DNA of 64,000 nucleotides from GCA-002712965 sp913048525 (GCA_913048525.1 CAJWWP010000001.1:1-64000), one strand, 5' to 3'; shown: positions 24,644 through 34,159, counted from the first letter of the stretch. Numbers and translations are program-made. The notes: a model not told the origin generated them from the sequence alone.

Positions 24644-25861
24644 TTGAAAACTGGAATAACCAACAGTGGAATGTCATCTAGGAGGCTCGGCCTCATAGAT
24701 GACCACATTGAACGAAACTATATTAATACAGGGAAATTCACGGGTTCCCTCGTTGCAATTTATAGAAAGGGCAGATTAGCCCACTATTCAACCTTGGGCC
24801 TGATGGATAGAGAAAGAAAAAAACCTGTTCAATGGGACACAATTTATCGTATTTTTTCAATGACTAAGCCAGTGACATCTGTAGCTTTAATGATGTTATT
24901 TGAAAAAGGTTTAATACAGTTAGACGATCCCGTATATAGGTATATTCCTTCCTTTAAAAAATTGCAGGTATATGTATCAGGAGTGGACGGCTCATTTGAA
25001 ACCAGGGCCCCAGATCGCTCACTCACTATTAAAGATCTTTTGTCTCATCAATCGGGATTTACCTATGATTTTCTAAAAGAGAACGAGATAGATGCGGCTT
25101 ACTCAACTCGTGGTATAGGAAGCGCAGGCCAGAAAGACCTAACCAGCTTGGTTGATTCTTTATCGGATATACCTTTGCTGTTTTCTCCTGGAGACAGATG
25201 GAATTATTCAGTGTCCACAGATGTATGCGGGTATTTGATAGAGCTTATTTCTGGACAAAGCCTAGACACATTTTTTTATGAAAACATATTTGAACCGTTG
25301 GGCATGAAGGATACTGGATTTTACGTACCCTCTGCAGACATTCATAGGTTTTCAGCCAATTATATTTTTAACTTAAATGGCCCTCCCAAACTGTTGGAGG
25401 ATCCTTCCCAAAGTAGGTTCGCGGAGCCCCCATCGTTCCTATCAGGAGGAGGAGGGCTAGTTTCTACTGCGGAGGATTATTTGGCCTTTTGCAGGATGAT
25501 ACTCGGGGAAGGCGAATTCAACGGAAACAGAATATTGAGTAGAAAAACTATCAATCTTATGTCTGCTAACCACCTCACGGGGGGAGTAGACCTAGCTGAA
25601 GTAGCATCAGGGAGATGGAGTGAAACAACTTATCAGGGAATGGGGTTTGGATTGGGGTTTTCAGTGGTGAAGGACCCTGCGATGACCTTGATTCCCGGCT
25701 CTGTAGGGGAGTTGGCTTGGGGAGGTATGGCTAGCACGGCTTTTTGGATCGATCCGCTAGAGGACATGGCTGTGGTATTCATGACCCAGTTGGTTCCTTC
25801 TGGCACGTACAACATCAGGAGAGAGCTACGAACACTTGTCTACAGTGCTATAGAAGACTAG
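24644..25861 (+). CDS. Beta-lactamase-class-C-like serine hydrolase (esterase)
   Basis: The 405-residue protein has the penicillin-binding/class C fold. The nucleophile motif SMTK (Ser 72, Lys 75) and the Tyr motif YSVST near 189 are clear, with LLSHQSGFTYDF and SGGGGLVSTAEDYLAF typical of EstB-type esterases. The third motif (HTG or KTG equivalent) appears as GGMA. There is no signal peptide. It starts at TTG 24644 with only AAGG upstream. The end converges on the amidase gene with a four-base overlap of stop codons. Ester or amide substrates are likely; penicillin resistance is not. Confidence 0.87.
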   Translation: MKTGITNSGMSSRRLGLIDDHIERNYINTGKFTGSLVAIYRKGRLAHYSTLGLMDRERKKPVQWDTIYRIFSMTKPVTSVALMMLFEKGLIQLDDPVYRYIPSFKKLQVYVSGVDGSFETRAPDRSLTIKDLLSHQSGFTYDFLKENEIDAAYSTRGIGSAGQKDLTSLVDSLSDIPLLFSPGDRWNYSVSTDVCGYLIELISGQSLDTFFYENIFEPLGMKDTGFYVPSADIHRFSANYIFNLNGPPKLLEDPSQSRFAEPPSFLSGGGGLVSTAEDYLAFCRMILGEGEFNGNRILSRKTINLMSANHLTGGVDLAEVASGRWSETTYQGMGFGLGFSVVKDPAMTLIPGSVGELAWGGMASTAFWIDPLEDMAVVFMTQLVPSGTYNIRRELRTLVYSAIED

Positions 25862-27303
25862 GGTAAATTGGGAACAGAGGGTATTTTGTCTACCCATGGT
25901 TGAGTGATTTCAAATATCCTTCCGCACCTTAACACTTCGTAGTCTGACGCATAAGGCCCGATTATTTGGAGTCCAGTCGGCAGACCATCGCTATGGAATC
26001 CGGAGGGCAATGTAATTGCTGGGTGTCCAGTGAGATTAAACGGATGTGTGTAGGGATACCAGGTTTGGCGAACTATTCCAACTTCAATTCCTTCAACAAT
26101 GACTGGATCGTATAGATCATTTCCCGTTTCTAGCGCCGTCCTTGAAAGGGTAGGAGTTACAACAAAATCAAATTTATTAAACCAACTCTGGACTTTTCTA
26201 AAGAGTTCAGTTCTCTTGTATATGGCTTCCTGAAGTTCTGTACCCGTGTAGTTTTTGGCTTCATTTAAGGAACGAAGCAATGAGGGAGTCATTTCATTTT
26301 CCCATGCGTTGATGTATTTTCCAAATCTGGCCTTCCAAGCGGACTGGTTAATTATTCGCCAGTACGGCTCCGGGGATTCGAATTCATCGGTCATCTCTAT
26401 AATTTCTGCCCCTGCGGATTCTAAGGCATTCAGAGAAGACATGGTAATACGTAATACCTCTGAATCGACGATCGAATTCCCCATTAGGGCTCTCCATCCA
26501 ATCTTTTTCCCATTCAAGTCACCGGGATTCATCACGGCGTCCAAGTAATTTTCATTGTTACGTCCCATTGAGTGGACGTCCGATGAGTGCTCACCTGCCA
26601 TAATCATTAACATGGCAGCAGAGTCTGATACTGTTCGTGTGATTGGTCCTGTATAACTGTAGTTTCCAAAGGAATCAGGGTTCGAATCATTTGGGACAGT
26701 TCCTAGAGTAGCTTTCATACCCACGACGCCATTTGCCGCCGCTGGTATTCTTATAGACCCTCCTCCGTCAGTGCCTACATGTATGCTTCCAAGTCCCGCT
26801 GCAGCCGCTACTGCCGCCCCCCCACTTGAACCTCCTGCGATACGGCTTTGGTCCCATGCGTTGACTGTCTGACCGAATAGTGGAGCGCTTGTGAACGGCT
26901 TGTGTCCAAACTCCGGAGTAGTAGTTTTTCCAATGAGTACTGCCCCTGCATTTTTCAATCTTTCTATAGCCACCGCATCAGAACTAGGGAAATTCTCGTC
27001 GAAGATACGTGACCCCATGGTGGTTCTTATCCCAGCAGTGTTTATTAAATCTTTCACTGTTAATGGGATACCGTGCAGAGGGGATAGTTCTTCTGAAGTC
27101 GAGACTTTGGAGTCGGCCTTTCTTGCTTCCTCTAGGGCTTCTTCCCTGCAGATTGTAATGAAGGCATTTAGAGTGCTTTGGGTTTGCTCCGCCCGATCTA
27201 GAGCGGCCAACGTTACTTCCTCAGAAGATAGTTCCTTGCTGGCTATGGCAGCTGACAGTTCCAGCGCAGGTATGAAGGCGAGGCTTTCTTTATCTATACT
27301 CAT
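25858..27303 (-). CDS. Amidase-signature (AS) family amidase
   Basis: The 481-residue amidase has the Ser-cisSer-Lys triad: Lys in LTVKDLIN near 83, the GGSSGGAAVAAAAG Gly/Ser loop near 157-170, and the Ser of TDGGGSIRIP near 180. GFHSDGLPTGLQIIGP near the C-terminus is typical. It hydrolyses carboxamides to acids and ammonia in the cytoplasm. It starts five bases after the stop of a HxlR-type regulator gene, so the two form an operon in which the regulator may respond to the amide or acid. GatA-type function is unlikely: no gatB or gatC is present. Confidence 0.91.
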   Translation of the reverse strand: MSIDKESLAFIPALELSAAIASKELSSEEVTLAALDRAEQTQSTLNAFITICREEALEEARKADSKVSTSEELSPLHGIPLTVKDLINTAGIRTTMGSRIFDENFPSSDAVAIERLKNAGAVLIGKTTTPEFGHKPFTSAPLFGQTVNAWDQSRIAGGSSGGAAVAAAAGLGSIHVGTDGGGSIRIPAAANGVVGMKATLGTVPNDSNPDSFGNYSYTGPITRTVSDSAAMLMIMAGEHSSDVHSMGRNNENYLDAVMNPGDLNGKKIGWRALMGNSIVDSEVLRITMSSLNALESAGAEIIEMTDEFESPEPYWRIINQSAWKARFGKYINAWENEMTPSLLRSLNEAKNYTGTELQEAIYKRTELFRKVQSWFNKFDFVVTPTLSRTALETGNDLYDPVIVEGIEVGIVRQTWYPYTHPFNLTGHPAITLPSGFHSDGLPTGLQIIGPYASDYEVLRCGRIFEITQPWVDKIPSVPNLP

Positions 27304-27308
27304 GGCGT

Positions 27309-27743
27309 TCAGGATGCTCGAGGCTGTTCTAATCTTACTCTTGATCTAGGGACGGGTCCTTCACAGGATCCACATTGATATATCACCTCGACAGACTTAC
27401 CACAGTCATCGTGTATAAGTTCGATTTCACCCTTGGTATGGCGGGAACCCCAGACCGCTAATGCTCCTGCCACTACACCTAATTCGTGCCCTTTTCTTGT
27501 AAGTAGGTACTCGGCTCTGGGAGGATGGGCGCTATAGAATTTTCTTTCAACAATTCCGTGTTCTTCCAGATTTTTCAACCGTGAAGATAAAACGTTTGGT
27601 GAGATGCCTTCGACGGCATTCTCAAGGTCTGCGAATCTACTTACTCCTTTTAGCAATTCTTGTAGAACTAAGAGGGTCCACCGTTCTCCCACCAATTCTA
27701 GTGCTCTAGCTATTGGGCCTTCCTGTGAATAAGTTCGTGGCAT
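27309..27743 (-). CDS. HxlR-family winged-helix regulator
   Basis: The 144-residue product has a HxlR winged helix: ALELVGERWTLLVLQELL near residue 14-31, ISPNVLSSRLKNLEEHGIVER in the recognition helix and wing region, and YLLTRKGHEL. The C-terminal tail has a Cys in DDCGK and a CGSC pair, a possible small metal or redox site. ATG 27743 is used because GGAG stands seven bases before it; a TTG 15 bases upstream would start inside that site. It is in an operon with the amidase and is divergent from an ABC importer, so it may control both. Confidence 0.88.
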   Translation of the reverse strand: MPRTYSQEGPIARALELVGERWTLLVLQELLKGVSRFADLENAVEGISPNVLSSRLKNLEEHGIVERKFYSAHPPRAEYLLTRKGHELGVVAGALAVWGSRHTKGEIELIHDDCGKSVEVIYQCGSCEGPVPRSRVRLEQPRAS

Positions 27744-27761
27744 TTTGTGACTCCACAATTG

Positions 27762-27790
27762 CTATGACTTGCAATAACATAGTCGCTATG
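27762..27790. promoter_or_regulatory. Candidate HxlR operator
   Basis: CTATG (27762-27766) and CATAG (27778-27782) form an inverted repeat with an 11-base spacer just before the regulator start, and GCTATG recurs at 27785-27790. HxlR proteins bind such dyads as dimers. The half-sites are short, so chance is possible. Confidence 0.28.
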
Positions 27791-27860
27791 TATTTAATAT
27801 GTAATTAACTATTGATGTGATGGACTAATTATTGATAAAAATATTGCTAATTTTGATGGT

Positions 27861-28613
27861 GTGAAATTGGAATCTGTTTTCTCTTGCACTGGTGTGTCTG
27901 TCTCGTACACACAGAATAACTCAAACATACCTGTGGTGTCAGATATTTCATTCTCCGTGGAGAAAGGAGAAGTAGTATCTGTGATTGGTAGAAGTGGCGT
28001 GGGTAAGACTACTCTTCTCAGATTGGCTGCTGGTTCCATTATTCCGGATCAAGGATTAATCGATGTCTGTGGGACTCCTCCTTTTATCGCCCGAAAGGAC
28101 AAGCGAATAGGATTGGTTTCCCAGGAAGATTCGTTACTTCCATGGTTAAGCGTGGAAGGTAATGTAGGTGTTTCTCTCACTATGGGTCAGTCACCAAAAG
28201 ATTCACAATTGAATGATGTATCCAAAATGGTCCAAAGTGTAGGTTTGTCAGATTATGCTGGATTCTATCCGCATCAGCTTTCATCCGGTATGAAACAGAG
28301 AGTTGCTATCGCAAGGGCATTCATTCACAAACCAGACTTGATTCTTCTCGATGAACCTTTTGGGCATTTGGACGAAATTACAAGGACGATTTTAAGAGAA
28401 ACCCTTATTAATCTATGTAAGCAATCAAAAATTTCAGTATTGCTCGTTACCCATAGTATAGATGAAGCCCTTGCTGTATCGGACAGGGTCTTAACACTCG
28501 CAGGTATGCCTTCTAGTATTAGACATCAAATGACTGTAGATGAATTTTCCCGGTCTGACTTGGACTCCAGATCTATCCTTCTGGAGTCGTTGGGTTACGA
28601 GCAGATTGGATGA
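27861..28613 (+). CDS. ABC transporter ATP-binding protein, nitrate/taurine/ThiZ type
   Basis: The 250-residue ATPase has a Walker A near residue 42-49 (GRSGVGKT), the Q-loop in LVSQEDSLLPWL, the ABC signature LSSGMKQR (Ser-Ser-Gly) and Walker B LILLDEPFGHLDE, with the H-loop in VTHSIDEAL. The pattern matches the NitT/TauT/ThiZ family, energising uptake of small organic acids or pyrimidine precursors. It starts at GTG 27861 without a strong ribosome site. The permease begins 8 bases after its stop, and the lipoprotein 2 bases after the permease, a complete importer. No TPP riboswitch was seen upstream. Confidence 0.92.
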   Translation: MKLESVFSCTGVSVSYTQNNSNIPVVSDISFSVEKGEVVSVIGRSGVGKTTLLRLAAGSIIPDQGLIDVCGTPPFIARKDKRIGLVSQEDSLLPWLSVEGNVGVSLTMGQSPKDSQLNDVSKMVQSVGLSDYAGFYPHQLSSGMKQRVAIARAFIHKPDLILLDEPFGHLDEITRTILRETLINLCKQSKISVLLVTHSIDEALAVSDRVLTLAGMPSSIRHQMTVDEFSRSDLDSRSILLESLGYEQIG

Positions 28614-28620
28614 GCCTTAA

Positions 28621-29370
28621 ATGTCACGTCTAATACCAGTAATTTTAGTTTTACTTTGCCTGATCATATGGCAGACGGCCATTCATGTTTGGGATGTACC
28701 GGTATATCTTATGCCATCTCCAGATAGGGTATTCATGACTTTGGTCACTGACTTTTCAACATTAATGGAAGACTTTGGTTACACTGCTTTCGAAGCTGCT
28801 GGGGGTTTAATATTGGGTGTGATAGTGGCGATTATTATTGGTTTATTTTCGGCTAGATTCGCACTTGTTGAAACTACCGTCATGCCTCTTGCAGTCTTTG
28901 TAAAAGTTACACCTGTTTTGGCAATTGCACCTCTATTCGCAATTTGGTTTGGGTTCGGTTTTCTCCCTCGCTTTCTTATCGTTGCGATCGTTACTTTTTT
29001 CCCCATCCTAGTTAATACTGTCGCTGGACTAAAGGCAACCAGTCAACCGATAACGGAATATTTTGAATCACTCGGAGTTTCTAAATGGGAAATTCTTATG
29101 AAAATACGTATTCCATACTCTCTTCCATACCTTTTTGCAGCGTTAAAAGTTTCTATTCCACTATCAATAATAGGAGCCGTGATAGGTGAATGGTTTGGAT
29201 CCAGTAACGGCTTGGGAAATCTCATTATGGTGTCACACGGGAATCTTGATACGGAGACTCTTTTCGCCTGCATATTTCTCCTCGCCATATTAGGCGTAAT
29301 TGCCACTTCAGCTGTTGTTGTTTTAGAAAAGCGTTTTATTTTTTGGCACCCTTCTGTTGGAACTTTTTAA
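28621..29370 (+). CDS. ABC transporter permease, NitT/TauT family
   Basis: The 249-residue inner-membrane permease has about six hydrophobic segments. The cytoplasmic coupling (EAA) loop is seen as EYFESLGVSKWEILMKIRIP near residue 141-160, followed by LPYLFAALKVSIPLSIIGAVIGEW, a typical BPD-inner-membrane signature. It pairs with the ATPase upstream and the lipoprotein downstream. ThiX, SsuC and TauC are equally close in type; the solute cannot be read from the permease. Confidence 0.92.
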   Translation: MSRLIPVILVLLCLIIWQTAIHVWDVPVYLMPSPDRVFMTLVTDFSTLMEDFGYTAFEAAGGLILGVIVAIIIGLFSARFALVETTVMPLAVFVKVTPVLAIAPLFAIWFGFGFLPRFLIVAIVTFFPILVNTVAGLKATSQPITEYFESLGVSKWEILMKIRIPYSLPYLFAALKVSIPLSIIGAVIGEWFGSSNGLGNLIMVSHGNLDTETLFACIFLLAILGVIATSAVVVLEKRFIFWHPSVGTF

Positions 29371-29372
29371 CC

Positions 29373-30392
29373 ATGAAGAATAGTAGAAGAGTTAAAGTGA
29401 AAAGGCTGTTTTTTGTTTTTGCCGGTCTTATGGTTTTCTTATTGGTGGCTTGCACCGAGTCAGAGCCTCATAAGGTTACGTTTATGGCTGGCTTCAAACC
29501 TCAAGCTAATCTTCCATTCGTGGCTGCTTATGTCGCCCAGGAGAAAGGTTATTTTGCTGATGAGGGCTTGGAAGTTAGAATTCTTCATTCCGCTGGGGGC
29601 GGGGAGAATATGACCTTGCTGTTGGCTGGAAAAGTTGACTTTACCACTGCAGACGCAAATTCGGTCCTGAAATATCGAGCTTCTCGACAAGCGCCTGTGA
29701 AAGCCATTGCCCTTTTTGGTCAGAGAGGGCAACAGGCTTTTATTTCTTTATCTGAGTCAGGTATTAAAAGCCCTCAGGATTGGACTGGGAAACGATTTGG
29801 GTACAAGATCAGCATCCCGCCTGATTACCTCGCAATTGCTGATGCAGTTGGCTTGGATAGAGACTCGATGGAGGAGATTCAGGTTGGATTTGATCCTCGG
29901 ATTTTGTTGGAAGATAAGGTAGATATACTGGCGGTATTTAAATCCAATGAGCCAGATACTATAAGGTCAATGGGTCATGAAGTCGAAGTATTTGAAGCTG
30001 CGGACTATGGCGTCCCTACACTGGGTCTTACGTATATCGCCACAGAGCAAACAATTGGCACAAAAACGGAAACAACAAAGGGTTTTCTTAGGGCGACTAT
30101 GAGAGCGACCGAATTCATCTGGCAAAATCAGGAGGCCGCACTAAACATAGTAATGAAATACGCAGAAAACGAGAATAGGGATCACATGAAGTTTATGTTG
30201 GAGACAGAATTGTCGGATTCTCTGTCGGAAGCCACCGTTGTTGGAGGCTTGGGGGCACTAAATGGTTCCCGTTGGAACGAATTAAGAGATGTTCTATTAG
30301 AGTATGGTGCCATAGAGGAGAATGTGGATATTGAGGATGTGATTGACGATGGCCTGAGGGCTTCTCTATTTGAAGACGGAAAACTGAAGTAG
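29373..30392 (+). CDS. NMT1/ThiY-like solute-binding lipoprotein
   Basis: The 339-residue product starts at ATG 29373, two bases after the permease stop. A charged N-terminus leads to a hydrophobic core and an LLVAC lipobox (Cys near residue 27), so it is a surface-anchored binding protein. The mature part fits NMT1/ThiY/SsuA: AYVAQEKGYFADEGLEV, then HSAGGGENMTLLLAGKVDF and the later DWTGKRFGYK. Ligands in this family include hydroxymethylpyrimidine, sulfonates and N-formyl aminopyrimidines. The amidase and serine hydrolase nearby might act on the ligand, which is inference. Confidence 0.88.
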   Translation: MKNSRRVKVKRLFFVFAGLMVFLLVACTESEPHKVTFMAGFKPQANLPFVAAYVAQEKGYFADEGLEVRILHSAGGGENMTLLLAGKVDFTTADANSVLKYRASRQAPVKAIALFGQRGQQAFISLSESGIKSPQDWTGKRFGYKISIPPDYLAIADAVGLDRDSMEEIQVGFDPRILLEDKVDILAVFKSNEPDTIRSMGHEVEVFEAADYGVPTLGLTYIATEQTIGTKTETTKGFLRATMRATEFIWQNQEAALNIVMKYAENENRDHMKFMLETELSDSLSEATVVGGLGALNGSRWNELRDVLLEYGAIEENVDIEDVIDDGLRASLFEDGKLK

Positions 30393-30439
30393 GTAGTGGA
30401 AAAACTAGGGACACAACAGAGACTTAGGGCCTGGAGTAA

Positions 30440-32122
30440 TTAAAACGCTTCGGGTTCTAAGGCAATATTTGCAAGATCTTCTCGAGTGTAGGAACCGAGG
30501 CTTCTAAAGTTCATATCAGTATAGTTTTTTATCCACCTCAAGGTTATTTTTCTTGATGCCCTGTAACGAGACTCTATTTCAGATAGTTCTTTTCCCGAAA
30601 ACTGTGTGCCTCTTAATCGTAAAATATCATCGGTTTCTATGTCTGTGACCTGGCGGACTGAACCTAGAGAGTGCTTTTGTTCCGTATCTTGCCCAACAGC
30701 CGAGTGTATTATTCGTTGCGATACTTGCCCGACTGAAATTCGAGCTGTGGCAAGATCCTCCATTAAGGCAGGCCGTTTTCCCTCACGCCCTTCCATACTG
30801 TCTATACCTTTGGCTCCTCTACCACTTAGCCAACCTTCCACGTACTCTATTATTGTTCGTATATTCCGTCTTGTACCTTCGGTTGTTATTGCCCCTACCG
30901 GGGTTTCAATGTATAAAGGGAAATTTGCTGGATCCTTTAATTGCTCCGGTGGGACCCACCCAGTGTCCCACCATTCTGTGAATGGATCAGATGCCGTTTT
31001 CATATGATATATGTGAGCACTCCAGCCTCTTAGAAAACCCTGCCTTGCCTCCCACTCTTTGTCCGATCTAATAGAATCTGCTGCTAGTTCATTTATTTCT
31101 TCGTCTCGGCTAGGTAGTGCTGTAGCCATACCACCGATTGCCACTGCGCCATGTTTTAAGCATACTGCTACTAGTCGCCTGAAGATGTTTGCTATGAACT
31201 CTGTTGTTTTGACGTCCACGTCAAACCGATCAGGCCAGATAGATTTATCGTCCGCCATGATGTATTCGAGTATGCTTGCTTTCAGGTCCCATCTTGCCGC
31301 ATTAAGACCTGCACCATATGGCCCCAGAGCATAGAGCATATTTTCCATACGGAAGACTGTGGGTAGCGACTCCACCAGAATAATCGCTTTTATAATGGCA
31401 TTCTGAGGGAGTCTTAAAAGTTCCCGGCTTGCTTCAAACATGTCATGATATATAGAAGTTTCTTCTACACTTTCCAACTTTGGCAGGTAAAAATAAACCC
31501 CTTGTTTCAAGTTGATTTGTTCTTTACCAGCGTGGAATAACGTCAGTGCTGTGCCCAGGATTGTCGCTGACACTGGATTTCCGTCTATAGTGACGTCTGT
31601 CTCATCGAGATGAAGTCCTCTCTCTCTGTGCATAAAAAATGGCAGAGGTCCCGGTTCAATCTCATAAACCCTTCCCCTAGAAACGTCCTCAAATCTTAAC
31701 GAACCGGTTACTGAGTACATTCTATTTAAAGCGGAGTTTACAGTGTCCCCAAACGAGTGGCCTCCCGAATCTTCATCGTCATCCAGATATCCTACAGCCC
31801 TTTCTCCTTCAGGCCCTGGGTTAACAGCGTTTATAAACATGCTTGCTATCCCAGCTGGCCCAGAGATTTCTATTCCTGGCTGTTGTAAGTCATCTGGTAC
31901 GGTGTCTACCTGCCAGTCTGTTGTGTTGATTTCACTAACTGGTAGTTCCAACACTTCGACGCCATTTTGGTGCACGCTCTCAACAGTTCGGATTCGTTCT
32001 TTACGCGCTTCCAATATTCTGTCGGAAAGCAAATCATGCAGTGACAGTAGGTATTCTTGAAATTCCTCAGTAAAAAGAACTTCGGTCCCTTCAATGTTTG
32101 GGAACAATAATCTTGTGTTCAT
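30440..32122 (-). CDS. Malate synthase homologue, divergent
   Basis: The 560-residue protein aligns along malate synthase A: RERGLHLDET near residue 166 carries the catalytic Arg, LVESLP supplies one metal Glu, AARWDLK the metal Asp, AIGGMATALPSRDEE follows, and LMEDLATARISVGQV near 460 keeps the catalytic Asp of the family's MEDxATAxIS motif. The expected DGTWVAHPGL segment is replaced by LRGWSAHIYHM, so the acyl-CoA or keto-acid partner may differ from acetyl-CoA and glyoxylate. No isocitrate lyase of the glyoxylate shunt is in the window. ATG 32122 has no strong ribosome site. It converges on the ABC importer genes. Confidence 0.8.
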   Translation of the reverse strand: MNTRLLFPNIEGTEVLFTEEFQEYLLSLHDLLSDRILEARKERIRTVESVHQNGVEVLELPVSEINTTDWQVDTVPDDLQQPGIEISGPAGIASMFINAVNPGPEGERAVGYLDDDEDSGGHSFGDTVNSALNRMYSVTGSLRFEDVSRGRVYEIEPGPLPFFMHRERGLHLDETDVTIDGNPVSATILGTALTLFHAGKEQINLKQGVYFYLPKLESVEETSIYHDMFEASRELLRLPQNAIIKAIILVESLPTVFRMENMLYALGPYGAGLNAARWDLKASILEYIMADDKSIWPDRFDVDVKTTEFIANIFRRLVAVCLKHGAVAIGGMATALPSRDEEINELAADSIRSDKEWEARQGFLRGWSAHIYHMKTASDPFTEWWDTGWVPPEQLKDPANFPLYIETPVGAITTEGTRRNIRTIIEYVEGWLSGRGAKGIDSMEGREGKRPALMEDLATARISVGQVSQRIIHSAVGQDTEQKHSLGSVRQVTDIETDDILRLRGTQFSGKELSEIESRYRASRKITLRWIKNYTDMNFRSLGSYTREDLANIALEPEAF

Positions 32123-32168
32123 AGATATATATTGTTAACGGGGGTTCCTTAGCTTATAAAAATATTAG

Positions 32169-32717
32169 TTAGTGGACTTCTTGTTTCAGAATAGAAGAGT
32201 GCTTCTCTCTCAATTTTATTACTTTGGGTGCGATAATGAATTGGCAATATGGTTGATATGGGTTGTTTTTAAAGAAAGACTGATGGTAGTCCTCTGCTTC
32301 ATAAAAGACACCAAGTTCACAGACCTCGGTCACGATAGGATTTGGAAAAACCTGGTTTGTTCCCAGATCTGAGATAAGGCTTTCTGCAGTCGTTTTTTGG
32401 ATGTCTGAATGGTAATAAATCGCAGATCGATACGAGCTCCCTATGTCGTTTCCCTGTCTATTAAGGGTGGTTGGATCGTGGTAAGCGAAGAATATTTCCA
32501 ATACCGTTTTATAGTCTAGCTTTGAAGTTTCAAATTCAACATTGACTGCTTCTGCATGTCCTGTTGTTTCGGAACATACTGAGGCATAGTCTGGGTCAGT
32601 GGTGTGTCCTCCTGTATAGCCTGAAGTTACCTTCACTACCCCGTCAACGAGCTCAAATACTGCTTCGACACACCAGAAGCACCCGCCTGCAAGTGTCGCC
32701 GTTTCTGTGTTTGACAT
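32169..32717 (-). CDS. msrA: Peptide-methionine (S)-S-oxide reductase MsrA
   Basis: The 182-residue enzyme repairs methionine S-sulfoxide. GCFWCVEA at residues 12-19 contains the nucleophilic Cys 13, and TSGYTGGHT, TTGHAEAV and EDYHQSFF complete the family pattern. AGGAGG sits six bases before ATG 32717. No MsrB is adjacent. It stands between the malate synthase homologue and an opposite MFS gene. Confidence 0.95.
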   Translation of the reverse strand: MSNTETATLAGGCFWCVEAVFELVDGVVKVTSGYTGGHTTDPDYASVCSETTGHAEAVNVEFETSKLDYKTVLEIFFAYHDPTTLNRQGNDIGSSYRSAIYYHSDIQKTTAESLISDLGTNQVFPNPIVTEVCELGVFYEAEDYHQSFFKNNPYQPYCQFIIAPKVIKLREKHSSILKQEVH

Positions 32718-32903
32718 TTCCCCTCCTCAATTCGAATCTTCTCTTCAATGGTAAAACAGTTATATCCAGTTCGAGATTATACAACCCGGCACATATTTTT
32801 GGTTGTTTCAACTATTATTCAGCATATTTTGGACAATGCTGTACCATTTTCTGATGGTTTCCATATGTGATAGTCAGCCTTATTCTGGTTTGAGATATTC
32901 TTA

Positions 32904-34145
32904 ATGAGAGAAGTAGCGAGTAGGACTTTCTCCTCATTTTCTGTTCCTAGTTTCCGATTGATGTGGTCAGCAGACATCGCATTAAACTGGGCGGAATTCA
33001 TGGAGATAATAATTCTGTCTTGGTTTGTACTTGAGCAAACAGAATCTCCTTTGATATTAGGTATATTTGCAGCTTTGAGATTTACGGGAACTCTAGCGGC
33101 ACCATTTTTCGGAGTAGTCGTAGATAGATTTGGTCGAAGGCTTATCTTTCTTATGAGCAGAGCATCATTCGTTGTGCTTTCCTCAACTATTTTGGTTTTA
33201 TCATTTATGAGCATGTTGAGCATTTTTGCGGTTCTGTTGCTCGCTGCTTTTGTGGGATTCTCTCGCACAATGGATAATATAGTCCGTCAGTCTGTATTAC
33301 CGGACGTAGTTGGAGAATCAAGACTGTCTAATGGAGTTGCTTTATCGAGGACAGGTAGAGATGTAACTCAGATAATAGGCCCAGTTTGTGGCGGAATACT
33401 TATGGAGGTCGCCGGAATTGGACTCAGCTATATTCTTGTAGTTTTACTTTATTCACTATCGTTACTACTGGTGTTTTTGGTTAAAGGATTGCCGGGAGCA
33501 ATAGTGAGTTCTTATTCAACTGTTTCTAGCTCTGTCTTGAAGAATCTTTTCGAGGGATTTCGCTACGTAAAGTCAGAGAGGCTTTTGGTGGGGTTATTGG
33601 TCGTGGCTTTTGTAGTTAACCTAACTGCTTTTCCCTTGAACCAAACTCTACTAGCGGTTTCAGCGAAGGATGTTATGAGAGTGGGAGCATACGAGCTTGG
33701 CTGGCTTGTGGGGGCTTATTCATTTGGCTCCCTACTAGGATCTCTCTTGATAGGCTCTCTACCTAGCCTGGGATCTGCTGGAAAGATTATGTTTATAGGT
33801 TCAGTGTTTTGGCACATAGGGATAATTGCGATGGCATTTATGGAGTGGTTTTATCCATCCATACCTCTTCTAATACTGGTTGGTTGCGCTCAATCGTTTT
33901 CGATGGTCACTATGGCCATGATGATTCTCAGATATACATCTCCCGAAATGCGGGGGAGAATTCTTGGTCTCAGGCAGTTGGCTGTATATGGATTGCCGTT
34001 GGGATTACTTTTATCGGGTTATGTGGCGGAAGATTTCGGTATTTTTGTCGCCCTAGTTCTGAATGGAGTTATTGGAATAGTGCTATTGTTGCTGTCACTT
34101 TGGTTTTGGCCAGTTATGTTCTCTCGCCAACGATTTATGGAGTAG
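32904..34145 (+). CDS. MFS transporter (EntS/MFS_3-like)
   Basis: This 413-residue, about 12-helix membrane carrier has the loop 2-3 motif GVVVDRFGRR near residue 73 and a similar half in the C-terminal domain. The RQSVLPDVVGESRLSNGVAL region resembles the MFS_3 (enterobactin exporter-like) family, which includes multidrug and siderophore exporters. It is first in an operon: DinB gene 14 bases after, then two flavin monooxygenase genes. It could export a product or import a substrate of these enzymes. The region 32718-32903 before it holds no clear promoter to my eye. Confidence 0.9.
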   Translation: MREVASRTFSSFSVPSFRLMWSADIALNWAEFMEIIILSWFVLEQTESPLILGIFAALRFTGTLAAPFFGVVVDRFGRRLIFLMSRASFVVLSSTILVLSFMSMLSIFAVLLLAAFVGFSRTMDNIVRQSVLPDVVGESRLSNGVALSRTGRDVTQIIGPVCGGILMEVAGIGLSYILVVLLYSLSLLLVFLVKGLPGAIVSSYSTVSSSVLKNLFEGFRYVKSERLLVGLLVVAFVVNLTAFPLNQTLLAVSAKDVMRVGAYELGWLVGAYSFGSLLGSLLIGSLPSLGSAGKIMFIGSVFWHIGIIAMAFMEWFYPSIPLLILVGCAQSFSMVTMAMMILRYTSPEMRGRILGLRQLAVYGLPLGLLLSGYVAEDFGIFVALVLNGVIGIVLLLLSLWFWPVMFSRQRFME

Positions 34146-34159
34146 AAGACAGTATTTCT

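Noticed and set aside
24644..25861. Antibiotic-resistance beta-lactamase
   Set aside because: Sequence fits esterase-type class C relatives and lacks a signal peptide, so a resistance call is not supported.
27791..27860. TPP riboswitch upstream of the ThiY-like importer
   Set aside because: The short AT-rich leader has no conserved thi-box pattern, and only about 70 bases are available.
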